A DNA stretch of 64,000 bases from Methylomarinum vadi (GTDB taxonomy: Bacteria; Pseudomonadota; Gammaproteobacteria; Methylococcales; Methylomonadaceae): contig NZ_JPON01000001.1 in NCBI RefSeq assembly GCF_000733935.1, positions 1,612,001-1,676,000 on the forward strand, given 5' to 3'. The number at the start of each line of letters is the position of its first letter. Position 1 is the first letter of the stretch. The position numbers and the translations under genes are program-made. The notes under the pieces were generated by a model, which saw only the letters and a program-made list of their open reading frames with translations, was not told the origin of the DNA and made no database searches. Of this stretch, positions 27,160-36,551 are shown piece after piece.

Positions 27160-27186
27160 AAAAGAGACGGCCTGCAAAAGCAGGCC
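27160..27186 (-). terminator. Hairpin between rpmF and plsX
   Basis: GGCCTGC (27169-27175), loop AAAA and GCAGGCC (27180-27186) form a perfect seven-pair stem. On the minus strand it is followed by GTCTCTTTTCT, a T-rich tract. It would partially end the yceD-rpmF transcript and reduce read-through into plsX. Confidence 0.6.
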
Positions 27187-27211
27187 GGCTTAATCGAGAA
27201 GAGATCGAATA

Positions 27212-27394
27212 TTAATCTTCGTCGCTGCTTGCGATGATTTGACGACCTTTAAAAAAACCGTCGGGGGTCATGTGATGGCGCAAATGAGTTTCGCCGGTCA
27301 ACGGGTCTTGCGCCAATGTTTTGGCGTTCAATGCATCATGGGAACGACGTTGACCGCGGCGAGAGCGAGTCACTTTGCTTTTTTGTACAGCCAT
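27212..27394 (-). CDS. rpmF: 50S ribosomal protein L32
   Basis: The 60-residue basic protein opens with [20 protein letters not shown], the canonical L32 N-terminus, and lacks the zinc-binding cysteines, as in Escherichia coli L32. It starts two bases after the yceD stop, the conserved arrangement. Confidence 0.97.
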   Translation of the reverse strand: MAVQKSKVTRSRRGQRRSHDALNAKTLAQDPLTGETHLRHHMTPDGFFKGRQIIASSDED

Positions 27395-27396
27395 TA

Positions 27397-27918
27397 CTAA
27401 TCTCCAGTACTCTTAAGTTTTGCTAAAACGGAAAATGGATTGTCAGACCTTATCTGTTCTTTATTGTCGGCAGACATAGGCACCTGTTCCTGCCCGCTCT
27501 CCTTGCAATTATGCTCATGCTTAGGAAAATCGGGTAAAGCGAGAAGTATCTCGTCTTCCACCAACTCCCGCAAAGAGACTTTCTCCGTCTTCAACAATAA
27601 CGGCTCATATTCCGCAGCAAGCCTGTCAGCCTGCTCCAACGAGGACACAACCCCTAATTTAACCGCCACATCGATTGGCCATGACAACTCTTGCAAACAA
27701 CTCTGGCATATCAATGTCAACGTTGTTTTAATCGTTCCCTGTATGGTTGCCAGCCGACCTTCTTTGGAAAAAGAAAGCTCGATCCGAACATCACCCTGGC
27801 TATCCGCCAGGACCTCAGAAAGCCGAGCAAATTCGCTTTGCCTTATCGCTCCAGACAAAACCCTTCGCCTCTCGGCGAGTGCTATCGGATCGATAAAATC
27901 AGGTAACCTGTCTAACAT
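27397..27918 (-). CDS. yceD: YceD/DUF177 family protein
   Basis: DUF177 proteins nearly always precede rpmF and are linked to 23S rRNA accumulation in plants and bacteria. The 173-residue product has CQSCLQ in the middle and the family's late motif [15 protein letters not shown]. It is divergent from maf with 68 bases between starts. Confidence 0.9.
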   Translation of the reverse strand: MLDRLPDFIDPIALAERRRVLSGAIRQSEFARLSEVLADSQGDVRIELSFSKEGRLATIQGTIKTTLTLICQSCLQELSWPIDVAVKLGVVSSLEQADRLAAEYEPLLLKTEKVSLRELVEDEILLALPDFPKHEHNCKESGQEQVPMSADNKEQIRSDNPFSVLAKLKSTGD

Positions 27919-27986
27919 AACTGTACAATGATATAGTTTATTGACACCTCAGTCAAACCAAAGCTCTCTTCCGAACTGAACTCGAC

Positions 27987-28565
27987 ATGAAAAAACTAGT
28001 GCTCGCCTCGTCTTCCCTTTACCGGCAACAACTGCTGCAAAAACTACGCCTAAATTTTATCACTTGCCCGGCGGAAATCGATGAATCGGCGCATGCCTTC
28101 GAATCAGGCCAAGAACTCGCCGTCAGACTGTCGATCACGAAAGCCAAATCCGTTGCCGAACACTACGGCGAACACCTCATTATCGCATCCGACCAGGTTG
28201 CGATGCATGAAGGTCAACAACTGCGCAAACCGGGAGACCGGGATACGGCCATCAAGCAATTAAGCCGGCAATCCGGCCTTCAGGTAAAATTTCACACCGG
28301 TTTGTGCGTGATGGACAGCGCTAATGACCGTTATTTGACTGCCCTCGACACCTGCACTGTGTACTTCAGGCAACTCGGCAGCGAACAAATACGCCATTAT
28401 GTCGACCTGGAACAACCTTATGACTGCGCCGGGAGCTTTAAGTCGGAGGGGCTTGGCATCGCCTTGTTCGAGAAAATCGAGGGCGACGATCCCAACGCAC
28501 TAATCGGTTTGCCGTTGATCAAGTTGGTCTCGCTGTTAGCACAATTCGGCCACCCTGTGCTTTAA
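27987..28565 (+). CDS. yceF: Maf-like nucleotide pyrophosphatase (YceF type)
   Basis: Maf proteins hydrolyse non-canonical nucleoside triphosphates; the YceF branch prefers 7-methyl-GTP. The opening KLVLASSSLYRQQLL, the catalytic-base region IIASDQVA and YDCAGSFKSEG are diagnostic. Length (192 residues) is typical. It lies divergently next to yceD-rpmF, as in E. coli. Confidence 0.93.
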   Translation: MKKLVLASSSLYRQQLLQKLRLNFITCPAEIDESAHAFESGQELAVRLSITKAKSVAEHYGEHLIIASDQVAMHEGQQLRKPGDRDTAIKQLSRQSGLQVKFHTGLCVMDSANDRYLTALDTCTVYFRQLGSEQIRHYVDLEQPYDCAGSFKSEGLGIALFEKIEGDDPNALIGLPLIKLVSLLAQFGHPVL

Positions 28566-28609
28566 CGAAAGCCGCAGGATACGGCCCACTATCGAGTCGC
28601 TACAACAAC

Positions 28610-28631
28610 ATCAGGAACCCTGGTGCCTGAT
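28610..28631. terminator. Bidirectional hairpin between maf and the pentapeptide-repeat gene
   Basis: ATCAGG at 28610-28615 pairs with CCTGAT at 28626-28631, and inner AC/GT pairs extend the stem. On the plus strand AATTTTCTC follows. It lies between two convergent genes. Confidence 0.5.
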
Positions 28632-28638
28632 AATTTTC

Positions 28639-29427
28639 TCAATCAAACACGGCTTTATTCTTGTTGCTGGCCTCATCTAAGCCGCGCAAGGAATCCAGGC
28701 CGTTGACGCCTTTAAATATTGTTCCCGACAAGTCCGCGTCACCCACAATAGCGTTCGCCACTTGACTATCGGACAAATTCGCACCGCTCAAATCGGCCCC
28801 GGTCAAATTAGCGGCACGCAAGTCCGTCACGGTCAATACCGCATTATGCAAATTTGCGTCGGTCAAATCGGCAAACATTAACATGGCCCGGCTCAAATTC
28901 GCCCCGCTCAGATTAGCCCCCTTCAATTTGGCCTTTTTCAAACTGGCCCGCATCAATCCCATCGGCTGATTTTTCATATCCGCGCCCCAATCAACATTGG
29001 ATAAATTCGCCCCACTGAGATCGGCATTATCGAGATTGGCGATAACCCTACTGCCGCTAAAATCCGCACCTTTTAAATTCGTACGCATCATACTGACTGC
29101 ATAAATACTGACTCCGGATAAGTCGGCCCCTTCCAGATTAGCGCCGGTCATCACCGTTAAATCCAAATTCAGCCCGGACAAGTTGCTATGGCTCAAATTA
29201 GCGCCCCGCAAATCCGCGCCCCAAAGGTCGGCCCGGCTAAAGTCCAACCCCGACAAGTCGACGCCGGTCAAATCCTTACGGCGCAAATCGACTGTCTCCC
29301 CGCTACTGGCGCTATTCAACAATTGCACGACTTGTTTGCGATTCATGTCGACGGCCATCGCCGGCGACAGCAAACCGACCGAAACACCCAGACAAAGAAT
29401 TTTTGTTAATTGCGCGACACGCTTCAT
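28639..29427 (-). CDS. Secreted pentapeptide-repeat protein
   Basis: After a signal peptide (cleavage near PAMA, about residue 25 from this start) the protein consists almost entirely of A(D/N)LxG-type pentapeptide repeats, which fold as a right-handed quadrilateral beta-helix. The ATG at 29427 has an ideal GGAGG six bases upstream, so it is preferred over the GTG two codons earlier. A periplasmic or surface location is expected. The repeat region is slightly interrupted mid-protein (VDWGADMKNQPMG). No gyrase-protection role can be inferred; those homologues are cytoplasmic. Confidence 0.85.
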   Translation of the reverse strand: MKRVAQLTKILCLGVSVGLLSPAMAVDMNRKQVVQLLNSASSGETVDLRRKDLTGVDLSGLDFSRADLWGADLRGANLSHSNLSGLNLDLTVMTGANLEGADLSGVSIYAVSMMRTNLKGADFSGSRVIANLDNADLSGANLSNVDWGADMKNQPMGLMRASLKKAKLKGANLSGANLSRAMLMFADLTDANLHNAVLTVTDLRAANLTGADLSGANLSDSQVANAIVGDADLSGTIFKGVNGLDSLRGLDEASNKNKAVFD

Positions 29428-29546
29428 TTTCACCCTCCAGAATCAGTATCGGGAAAGTGTATACCATCGCATCTTGAGAATACATAGCCAAGACCGTTTA
29501 TAAAGTCTTAGCGGTAGGGCAAGAGTAAGATTACATTTAGGCAGTT

Positions 29547-30683
29547 TTAAGCAATCTTTGAATCCAACAACTTATCAGCATCCAAAACCAAAACGCCCCG
29601 CTCGACTCTGTCCCGGCCGTTGTTTTTAGCGAGATAAAGCGCATTGTCGGCGCTGTTGATTAATCTTTCGGCAATTTCCGCACTCGTCTGCTGCATCCTG
29701 CTTTTCGACGGCTGATAAGTCGCCGAGCCGACGGAGATAGTGACGCTGACGGCATGGTCGCTGAAGCAAAGGTCCAGCCCTTTGATGGACGCGCGGATTC
29801 TCTCCGCTATTTCGCCGGCCATGCTTTCGTCGATATTGGTCAGCAATGCCACAAACTCCTCGCCGCCGTAACGGGCCAGCACATCGTTACTCCTGAGTTG
29901 TTTTTTGATGGTGCCGGCAACCTCGGCAAGCACACAATCACCTGCTTGATGGCCGTAATTATCGTTAACGCTTTTGAAATGATCGATATCCAGAAAAAGG
30001 CAGCTCAACGGCTGCTCATTGCGCTGACTGCGATCCAGCTCCTCGCCGATGCGCTGCTCAAGAAACAACCGATTGTTCACACCGGTCAAGGTGTCGACCA
30101 GGCTCGTCCTGCGCATCGTTTCGAAATTGAGATTATTTTCCAAGCAAATACTGACCACGGAAACCATATGCTCGACGAAATCGGTCGCCATTTCAAAATT
30201 AAAGCGCTCGCTTTGATAGCTGCCTAAATTCAACGACCCCATATAATTACCCCGCCGTGACAACGGAATAATGGCGACGGAAGACGGTTTTTGCTCAAAC
30301 GGAAAGAAATCGGCGCAAGTTTGCGCAGTATAGCGCCCCAAAAAAGGGCGGCCCGACATTCCCAACGTTTTCTGCAACATTTCCTTGTCACGCAATAAAA
30401 TCAATCCCTCGGCATTTTGATAATCATAGCCATCTTCTTCCAGGTATTTGGCAATATCCCCCTTTTCATCGAGCAAACAGAAACTGATCACGTCCAAATC
30501 GAAAAAGGTTTTCGCATCCCGCAGAATATGTTCGATCATTTCCGCCAATGAATTAAGGCGCAACAACCCCATCTCGAACATCTGGAAACGTTTCAAGGTC
30601 AGGCTATTGTGCTGCACGCGATCGAGCATGCCGTCTAAGTGACTTTGCAGCACTAATAGATCGGTCGTTAAATCTTCTTCCAA
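29547..30683 (-). CDS. Soluble GGDEF diguanylate cyclase with GAF-like sensor
   Basis: The N-terminal about 200 residues look like a GAF-type sensor (segments FLLDEKGD-like, then VAIIPLSRRGNYMGSLNLG), with no transmembrane segment. The C-terminal GGDEF domain has an intact GGEEF active site in LARYGGEEF, preceded by RSND at the position of the inhibitory I-site. The enzyme should make cyclic di-GMP from two GTP. The start is a TTG at 30683 with no clear ribosome-binding site, so the true start could be a few codons away. It is a single-gene unit between a pentapeptide-repeat gene and a divergent DNA ligase gene. Confidence 0.88.
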   Translation of the reverse strand: MEEDLTTDLLVLQSHLDGMLDRVQHNSLTLKRFQMFEMGLLRLNSLAEMIEHILRDAKTFFDLDVISFCLLDEKGDIAKYLEEDGYDYQNAEGLILLRDKEMLQKTLGMSGRPFLGRYTAQTCADFFPFEQKPSSVAIIPLSRRGNYMGSLNLGSYQSERFNFEMATDFVEHMVSVVSICLENNLNFETMRRTSLVDTLTGVNNRLFLEQRIGEELDRSQRNEQPLSCLFLDIDHFKSVNDNYGHQAGDCVLAEVAGTIKKQLRSNDVLARYGGEEFVALLTNIDESMAGEIAERIRASIKGLDLCFSDHAVSVTISVGSATYQPSKSRMQQTSAEIAERLINSADNALYLAKNNGRDRVERGVLVLDADKLLDSKIA

Positions 30684-30863
30684 CTTGGGAGTCTCATGAA
30701 ATATTAATATTGTGAATAGGTTAGCAGTTTTGCCAGAAATTACTAACCTCTTCCTCTACGGCGAAGCCTATGCCTCGACTCACCATCAGTCTTGCCAAAA
30801 CATGCTCCTCGGCATGACACGTTATATAATCAGTCTGAAATTTTGATTAAACACCGCAACTTC

Positions 30864-32813
30864 ATGCTGACACAAAACCAGAAAGCAATTCTTAGCCGCA
30901 GTCAATTGACATTGACCGAACTGGATGAAAAAAAGCTCCTTCACATTGCTAGCCACCCCGATCGGGCCGAACATCTGAGCGATGCAGAGTTGGTCGAATT
31001 CCTGACCATTGCCAACGCCCTCTATCGCGGCGGGGATGCCATCGTCAGCGATGCCGATTACGATTTTGTGTTCCAGGCCGAACTGAAGAAACGCCATCCG
31101 AATCATCCGTTTTTGCATAGAGTAGAGCCGGAAAGCGCGTTTACCGGCAAAACGGTGGAATTGCCGGTGCATATGTTATCCACCGACAAGGCTTACAGCT
31201 TAGACGAAATCAAACGTTGGGCGGCGCGAATCGAAAAAGCCGCGGAAGAATTGGGCAAATCATTCCCCGATCTCACCTTCAGGGTCACCCCGAAATTGGA
31301 CGGTTATGCCGCCTATGACGACGGCGCGATTCTCTATACCCGCGGCGATGGCCGCAAAGGCACCGACATCAGCCGCGTCTTCGAACGTGGCTTGAAGGTC
31401 GCCAACGGTGGCGACAGAGGCTTGGGCGCGGGCGAAATCGTCATCAGCAAAAGCTATTTCCAACAACGTTTGGCCAACCATTTCGACAATGCGCGAAATT
31501 TCCAGGCCAGCGTAATCAAGGAAAAAGAACTAGAGGAACATGCCGAACAAGCCATCCGCGACCAAGCCGCCGTGTTTTATCCTTTCGCACTGCTACCCGC
31601 ATGGACCGGCAGCTGGAAACAATTAAGCAACGACTTCGAGGGAATCATACAAACGATCTGGCACAAGTTGGATTACGACGTTGATGGTGTCATTTTGGAG
31701 ATCACCGACCCGGACCTGAAGGAATACATGGGCGCGACCAGGCACCATCACCGCTGGCAAATCGCTTACAAGGAGAATGTCGAAACCGCCGAGGTCGAAG
31801 TTCTCAACGTCACGCCGCAAACGTCGCGCTCCGGCCGCATTACGCCGGTGGCGGAACTGGAGCCGACCCGCCTGAGCGGCGCCCTTTTGTCCCGCGCCAC
31901 CGCGCATCATTACAAAATGGTTCAAGACAAAGGCATCGGCCCCGGCGCCATAATCCGCCTGGCCCGTTCCGGCGAGGTGATTCCGAAAATAGAAGAAGTC
32001 ATTATGGCGGTCGAACCGCAAATCCCCGAGCATTGCCCCAGTTGCGGCACCGAACTTGTTTGGGACAACGATTATTTGATTTGCACCAATAACCTGGAAT
32101 GCCCGGCGCAGATCACCCACAGTCTGGAGCATTTTTTCCGGGTCCTGAAAAACAACGACGGCTTCGGGCCGGCAACCATCAAAAAACTTTACCAACACGA
32201 CATCCGCACCGTCGATGCGATTTATCAGTTGAGCGTGGAACAATTCGAAGCGATGGGTTTCGGACCCAAGCAATCGCAAAACCTGGTCGAGCAGCTGCAA
32301 CGCAGCCGTAACGAAGCTATCGAGGACTGGCGTTTCCTGGCAGCCTTCGGCGTATTTCGGATGGGACTGGGGAATTGCGAGAAATTACTGCCCCATTATC
32401 CGCTGACCGACATTTTCCAGCTGTCGGAACAGGATATCGTGGCCGTCGAGGGGTTTGCCGAAAAAACCGCTACCGTCGTCATCAAGGGCCTGGCAAAGAT
32501 CAAACCGTTGTTCGATAAGCTCTACCGACTGGGTTTTAATCTGGAAAGCAGCACGATCGACCGTAGCCGCGATAATCAGCACCCTTTGGCCGGCAAACTG
32601 GTGGTCTTCACCGGCGCCATGCAACACGGCTCACGCGATGACATGAAGAAAGAAGCTAAAGCCCTGGGCGCCAAGGTCGGCAGCTCGGTCAGCGGCAAAA
32701 CCGATTATCTGGTCATAGGGGAAAAAGTCGGCGAAACCAAACTAAACGCCGCTCGCGATAAAGGCGTCGCCATCCTCACCGAACGACAATATCTCGACTT
32801 GATCAAGAGCTAG
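30864..32813 (+). CDS. Divergent NAD-dependent DNA ligase
   Basis: The 649-residue product has the LigA domain order: an N-terminal Ia-like segment with SDADYD, adenylation domain with nucleotide-accepting Lys in TPKLDGYAA (about residue 144), and the OB fold. A four-cysteine zinc finger (CPSC...CTNNLEC), helix-hairpin-helix region and C-terminal BRCT domain (KLVVFTGAM) follow. Several normally invariant stretches differ from housekeeping LigA (for example STDKAYS where LigA has SLDNAF). This suggests a second, specialised ligase rather than the essential one. The ATG at 30864 is chosen because the TTG at 30792 lies in non-homologous sequence. Confidence 0.85.
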   Translation: MLTQNQKAILSRSQLTLTELDEKKLLHIASHPDRAEHLSDAELVEFLTIANALYRGGDAIVSDADYDFVFQAELKKRHPNHPFLHRVEPESAFTGKTVELPVHMLSTDKAYSLDEIKRWAARIEKAAEELGKSFPDLTFRVTPKLDGYAAYDDGAILYTRGDGRKGTDISRVFERGLKVANGGDRGLGAGEIVISKSYFQQRLANHFDNARNFQASVIKEKELEEHAEQAIRDQAAVFYPFALLPAWTGSWKQLSNDFEGIIQTIWHKLDYDVDGVILEITDPDLKEYMGATRHHHRWQIAYKENVETAEVEVLNVTPQTSRSGRITPVAELEPTRLSGALLSRATAHHYKMVQDKGIGPGAIIRLARSGEVIPKIEEVIMAVEPQIPEHCPSCGTELVWDNDYLICTNNLECPAQITHSLEHFFRVLKNNDGFGPATIKKLYQHDIRTVDAIYQLSVEQFEAMGFGPKQSQNLVEQLQRSRNEAIEDWRFLAAFGVFRMGLGNCEKLLPHYPLTDIFQLSEQDIVAVEGFAEKTATVVIKGLAKIKPLFDKLYRLGFNLESSTIDRSRDNQHPLAGKLVVFTGAMQHGSRDDMKKEAKALGAKVGSSVSGKTDYLVIGEKVGETKLNAARDKGVAILTERQYLDLIKS

Positions 32814-32817
32814 CGAG

Positions 32818-32845
32818 GCGGGCAGGCGCTAAAACGCCTGCCCGC
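32818..32845. terminator. Strong hairpin between ligase and mucD
   Basis: GCGGGCAGGCG (32818-32828) pairs perfectly with CGCCTGCCCGC (32835-32845) around a six-base loop. It lies between convergent genes. T-rich sequence (TATTTTTCG) follows about 13 bases later on the plus strand, so it may end the ligase transcript. Confidence 0.55.
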
Positions 32846-32853
32846 AGCGGAGT

Positions 32854-34248
32854 CTATTTTTCGATTTTCAGTGCCAAAAACACCGGACTCCCCCGGCGCT
32901 GAATCAACACCGCAATGGATTTCTCGACCGGCAGGTTGGAGACGACCTCTTCGAAATCGGCAATATTACGGATCGTGTGATTTTGTATACGCAAGATCAC
33001 ATCGCCACGCCGCACGCCGGCATCCAGCGCCGGACCATTTTTAACGTCCTGCACCAAGACGCCATTCTTGTCGACCTGCAACTGTTCGCGCTGTTCGGCA
33101 GTCAATTCCGAAACGACAACCCCTAAGCGGTTAACAATTTTTTCCTGGTTTTCGCTCGCCGCCAGTTGTTCCTGATCCGGTAACAAGCCGATTTTAACTT
33201 CCAGCGTTTGGCTGTCGCCTTCTCTGATAACCTTGACACGCGCTTCTTCGTCAACCGGCGTCATACCGACGATCGGCGGCAACTCCCCGGAAGTTTCGAT
33301 TTCCTGACCGTTGAATTCGACGATGATATCGCCGATTTTGATCCCGGCTTTTTCCGCCGGACTTCCTGCGATGACTTTCGAGACCAAGGCGCCGTAAGGC
33401 CTGTCCATGCCGAAAGACTCCGCCAGTTCGCGCGTCACGTCCTGGATCTGCACGCCGAGCCAGCCCCGGGAAACTTTGCCATTGGTCTTGATCTGTTCCA
33501 CCACGTTCATCGCCACATCCATCGGAATGGCGAAGGAGAGCCCCATATAGCCTCCGGAGCGGCTATAGATCTGGGAATTCATGCCAACGACCTCGCCCTT
33601 CATATTGAATAACGGACCACCGGAATTGCCGGGATTGATCGCGACATCGGTTTGGATGAAAGGGACATAATTGCCGCCCGGAAGACTACGTCTTTTAGCG
33701 CTGACGATACCGGCGGTCACGGATTGCTCGAAGCCGAACGGCGAACCGATCGCTAATACCCATTCGCCTACCCGCAACTTTTTCGAGGAGCCGATGGCCA
33801 CGACCGGTAAATTTTTTGCTTCTACTTTCAATAAAGCGACATCGGTGCTTTCATCCGATCCGATCAATTTCGCTTCCAATTCGCGCCGGTCATTGAGCTT
33901 GACGACTATTTCATCGGCATTTTTGACGACATGGTGATTGGTCAGCACATACCCGTCCGAGGAAATGATGAAACCGGAACCTAGCGACTTGGTCTCGCGC
34001 GGTACAAAGCCCCGTCCGGGACCTTGAAAAAATCGCCGAAAAAATTCTTCCAATTGCGGCGGCACATCCTCAGGAATTTGCGGCAGATCATTCTCTTCAT
34101 CGCCCACCTGGGCAATCTTCTGCGTGGTACTGATATTGACTACCGCCTTACCATTGTCCTCCACCATTTCGGTAAAATCAGGCAATTGGGCAAACAACGG
34201 CTGGCTCATCAAAGCAAATCCGATGATAAAAATACATTTTTTAAGCAT
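32854..34248 (-). CDS. mucD: Periplasmic serine protease DegP/MucD (Do family)
   Basis: DegP-type protease/chaperone with signal peptide (cleavage near LFA), trypsin-like domain and two PDZ domains. The triad is visible: His in VLTNHHVV, Asp in STDVALLKV, Ser in NPGNSGGPLF. The PDZ repeats begin around VSRGWLGVQIQ and NRLGVVVSEL. The ATG at 34248 has GGGAG upstream and begins the signal peptide; the frame extends 32 codons further into non-conserved sequence. It is the fourth gene of the rpoE-mucA-mucB-mucD set, as in Pseudomonas, where MucD degrades misfolded envelope proteins. Confidence 0.93.
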   Translation of the reverse strand: MLKKCIFIIGFALMSQPLFAQLPDFTEMVEDNGKAVVNISTTQKIAQVGDEENDLPQIPEDVPPQLEEFFRRFFQGPGRGFVPRETKSLGSGFIISSDGYVLTNHHVVKNADEIVVKLNDRRELEAKLIGSDESTDVALLKVEAKNLPVVAIGSSKKLRVGEWVLAIGSPFGFEQSVTAGIVSAKRRSLPGGNYVPFIQTDVAINPGNSGGPLFNMKGEVVGMNSQIYSRSGGYMGLSFAIPMDVAMNVVEQIKTNGKVSRGWLGVQIQDVTRELAESFGMDRPYGALVSKVIAGSPAEKAGIKIGDIIVEFNGQEIETSGELPPIVGMTPVDEEARVKVIREGDSQTLEVKIGLLPDQEQLAASENQEKIVNRLGVVVSELTAEQREQLQVDKNGVLVQDVKNGPALDAGVRRGDVILRIQNHTIRNIADFEEVVSNLPVEKSIAVLIQRRGSPVFLALKIEK

Positions 34249-34312
34249 ACAAACTCCCATCATATGCAAGGTGAATGAATAAAGGTCGCGAATGAATCCG
34301 CGTAAAGAGGCC

Positions 34313-35266
34313 TCAAGGCTGGGCGAAAGAGATGCCTTGAGCAATCAATTCGACAGTTTTGGCCGGCACTTCTCCCATCACCGTCACCATAGAATCATCT
34401 ACGAGGCGGGTAAATGAATTGACGGAACCAACGGTATGCAAACCGCTTTCGATATCTTCGTTCTTATCGTCCATGTAAATGGAAATCGAAGAAAAACCGT
34501 CACTCAGCAATAAATGATCTACCGGCCGATCCGACTTGTGCATGGACATACGGGTAAAAAATACTTTATTGAATCCGGCCGGTAAAAAATTCAGAGTGAA
34601 AGACGACTTATCAAATGACTCCGAGTGCACCCTATGAATATGTTGAATTTCCATATCGCCGTTACGTTTATCGGCTTGAACAAACGGAATGGATTGTTCC
34701 ACATCGATATCGGTGAAAACCACTTGTTCGAGAATCGTTCCGTTTAAACTATAGACCTCAACCTTCAAAGGCAATGCCTGTTCCTTATCGATCCAGATTT
34801 TACGCCGGTAACGAAAAGCATCCCGCGGCTCGATATCGACAACCAGCGCGGGCCGCATGGCAACGGCTGCCTCGCCACTGACCTTTACTTGATATAACGC
34901 CGATAACGAAGAGATTTGTCGCGGCAAGTCCAGAATGAAAGACTGACTGACGGGACGATGGTTAATCACGCGCTTTTGTGTTTCCTTGAACGTACAGCTC
35001 ACTATACCGGAATCCCTGATGACTTCGCGCATGGGTGAGTTCAATGATAACAAGCGCTCCTGCTCCACCCCGTCCTTGGCGGCATGGATATATTTCATTG
35101 TATCGAGTTGGCCGTTTTTCATGAACGCGACCGTCCCCTGATAGTTCAGGTTTTTCATCGCGCGACTCATTTTTTCCAACAAAATCAGTCCATCAGTATT
35201 TTCGGCATAAACCGGCGTTGTAGCAAAACAAAACAAAACAAACAGACGTTGTAACACCTTTATCAT
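34313..35266 (-). CDS. mucB: MucB/RseB, periplasmic regulator of sigma-E
   Basis: RseB/MucB binds the periplasmic part of the anti-sigma factor and protects it from proteolysis until envelope stress. The 317-residue product has a signal peptide (cleavage near VYA), the lolA-like N-terminal domain with LNYQGTVAFMKNGQ and a C-terminal domain. Its ATG overlaps the mucA stop (ATGA). Confidence 0.9.
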   Translation of the reverse strand: MIKVLQRLFVLFCFATTPVYAENTDGLILLEKMSRAMKNLNYQGTVAFMKNGQLDTMKYIHAAKDGVEQERLLSLNSPMREVIRDSGIVSCTFKETQKRVINHRPVSQSFILDLPRQISSLSALYQVKVSGEAAVAMRPALVVDIEPRDAFRYRRKIWIDKEQALPLKVEVYSLNGTILEQVVFTDIDVEQSIPFVQADKRNGDMEIQHIHRVHSESFDKSSFTLNFLPAGFNKVFFTRMSMHKSDRPVDHLLLSDGFSSISIYMDDKNEDIESGLHTVGSVNSFTRLVDDSMVTVMGEVPAKTVELIAQGISFAQP

Positions 35267-35817
35267 TCCTGACTATATCCGGCTACTCGCGCATAGGGTT
35301 GATAATTGGATGCGCCTATCGTGTAAAGACTGTTGCTGTGCGCCTGTAAATAATCATTGAAACGCTGATTGGGAGGATATGCTTGAACACGCGCCAATTG
35401 CGGCCGTTCAGTTTGAGAGTGTTCGTTTTTCTTAAAGGTAGGTTGTTCAGCGACAGCTAGCGTGGATGTGTAATCGGGGGACGCCTGTCGATTGAACGCT
35501 TTGGGTAGCAATACCGCGGCAATTGCCAAAGAAGCGGCCACGGCCAAGGATGTTTTTTTCCAGGTTATCGCCGATTTTTTAGCGGGTATGAAATAAACCG
35601 GTTCCTGTTTGATTTGTTGTGAAATTTGCTCGGCAAAATCGGTTTTTAACAACACAGGTTGTTCGGATTTCAATACCTGACCAATCGTCTGATAACGGTT
35701 TATTTTCTTTTTCAATTCCGTATCGTTTTTAATTGACTGCATCAGCATTACAGTCTGTTGCAGATCCAGTTCATCGTCGACAAATTGGGAAATTTTATTG
35801 TTAATTTCTTCTTGCAT
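35263..35817 (-). CDS. mucA: Anti-sigma-E factor MucA/RseA
   Basis: The N-terminal cytoplasmic domain has the RseA pattern with a short Asp/Glu-rich first helix (ISQFVDDELDL). A membrane segment lies in the middle (about residues 92-110), followed by a periplasmic C-terminus. It should hold RpoE inactive at the membrane until cleaved. The ATG at 35817 is preferred to the GTG three codons earlier. Between rpoE and mucB it occupies the conserved position. Confidence 0.88.
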   Translation of the reverse strand: MQEEINNKISQFVDDELDLQQTVMLMQSIKNDTELKKKINRYQTIGQVLKSEQPVLLKTDFAEQISQQIKQEPVYFIPAKKSAITWKKTSLAVAASLAIAAVLLPKAFNRQASPDYTSTLAVAEQPTFKKNEHSQTERPQLARVQAYPPNQRFNDYLQAHSNSLYTIGASNYQPYARVAGYSQE

Positions 35818-35830
35818 CGAAAACACCTTA

Positions 35831-36421
35831 TTAATCGAGCAATGGGGTTAATTTTTGATCAATCGCTTCACGCGCCCTGAAAATGCGTGAACGTACCGTT
35901 CCAACCGGACAATCCATGGCCTGAGCAATTTCTTCGTAACTCATTCCTTCAAATTCTCTCAACATGATCGCAGTCCGCATTTCATCGGGTAAATTTTCAA
36001 TCGCAGACTTAATCGCATCGACAATCTGCTCGTTCATTAGAATGCTGTCCGGCGTTTCCAGGCCTTTCAGTTGCGGAGCATTCTCCACTTGTTCGGCGTC
36101 CTGAACATCGACCTCGTAATCGGAATAACGGCGCGATCTGGACACCAGATAGTTCTTTGCCGTATTGATGGCTATCCGGTAGAGCCATGTATAGAAGGCA
36201 CTGTCGCCTCTGAAGTTCCCTAGCGCACGATAAGCTTTAATGAATGCTTCCTGAGCGACATCTTGAGCCTCGCTGGGGTCTTTGACAAACCTGTTTACCA
36301 ATTGCACAATCTTGTGCTGATATTTAAGCACCAGTAAATCGTAGGCAGACTTATCCCCTTGCTGAACACGTTGCACCAGTTCTTGATCCAGTTCTGCGTT
36401 ATTCCTTGATTCTTCGTTCAC
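35831..36421 (-). CDS. rpoE: RNA polymerase sigma factor RpoE/AlgU
   Basis: ECF sigma factor for envelope stress. Region 2 contains DVAQEAFIKAYRAL and FYTWLYRIAINTAKN, and region 4 contains MREFEGMSYEEIAQAMDCPVGTVRSRI-type sequence (here beginning LREFEGMSYEEIA). The 196-residue length is normal. The start is a GTG at 36421. It is divergent from nadB as in E. coli. The 130-base region between them should contain an autoregulated promoter; I saw no confident GAACTT/TCTGA pair. Confidence 0.96.
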   Translation of the reverse strand: MNEESRNNAELDQELVQRVQQGDKSAYDLLVLKYQHKIVQLVNRFVKDPSEAQDVAQEAFIKAYRALGNFRGDSAFYTWLYRIAINTAKNYLVSRSRRYSDYEVDVQDAEQVENAPQLKGLETPDSILMNEQIVDAIKSAIENLPDEMRTAIMLREFEGMSYEEIAQAMDCPVGTVRSRIFRAREAIDQKLTPLLD

Positions 36422-36551
36422 TGTTCTGCTTTCTTGCTTGAATGGACAGAATTAAACCTTATTAGTTCTGTGATATCAAAAAAAATTGCCATGCCGATAT
36501 GATTTTCATAAACTCGTCACACTCCTGTAATTTTATTGACTTTGAACACCC

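Noticed and set aside
28639-29427. Pentapeptide-repeat protein as a DNA-gyrase-protecting (Qnr-like) factor
   Set aside because: The signal peptide predicts export, and Qnr-type proteins are cytoplasmic.
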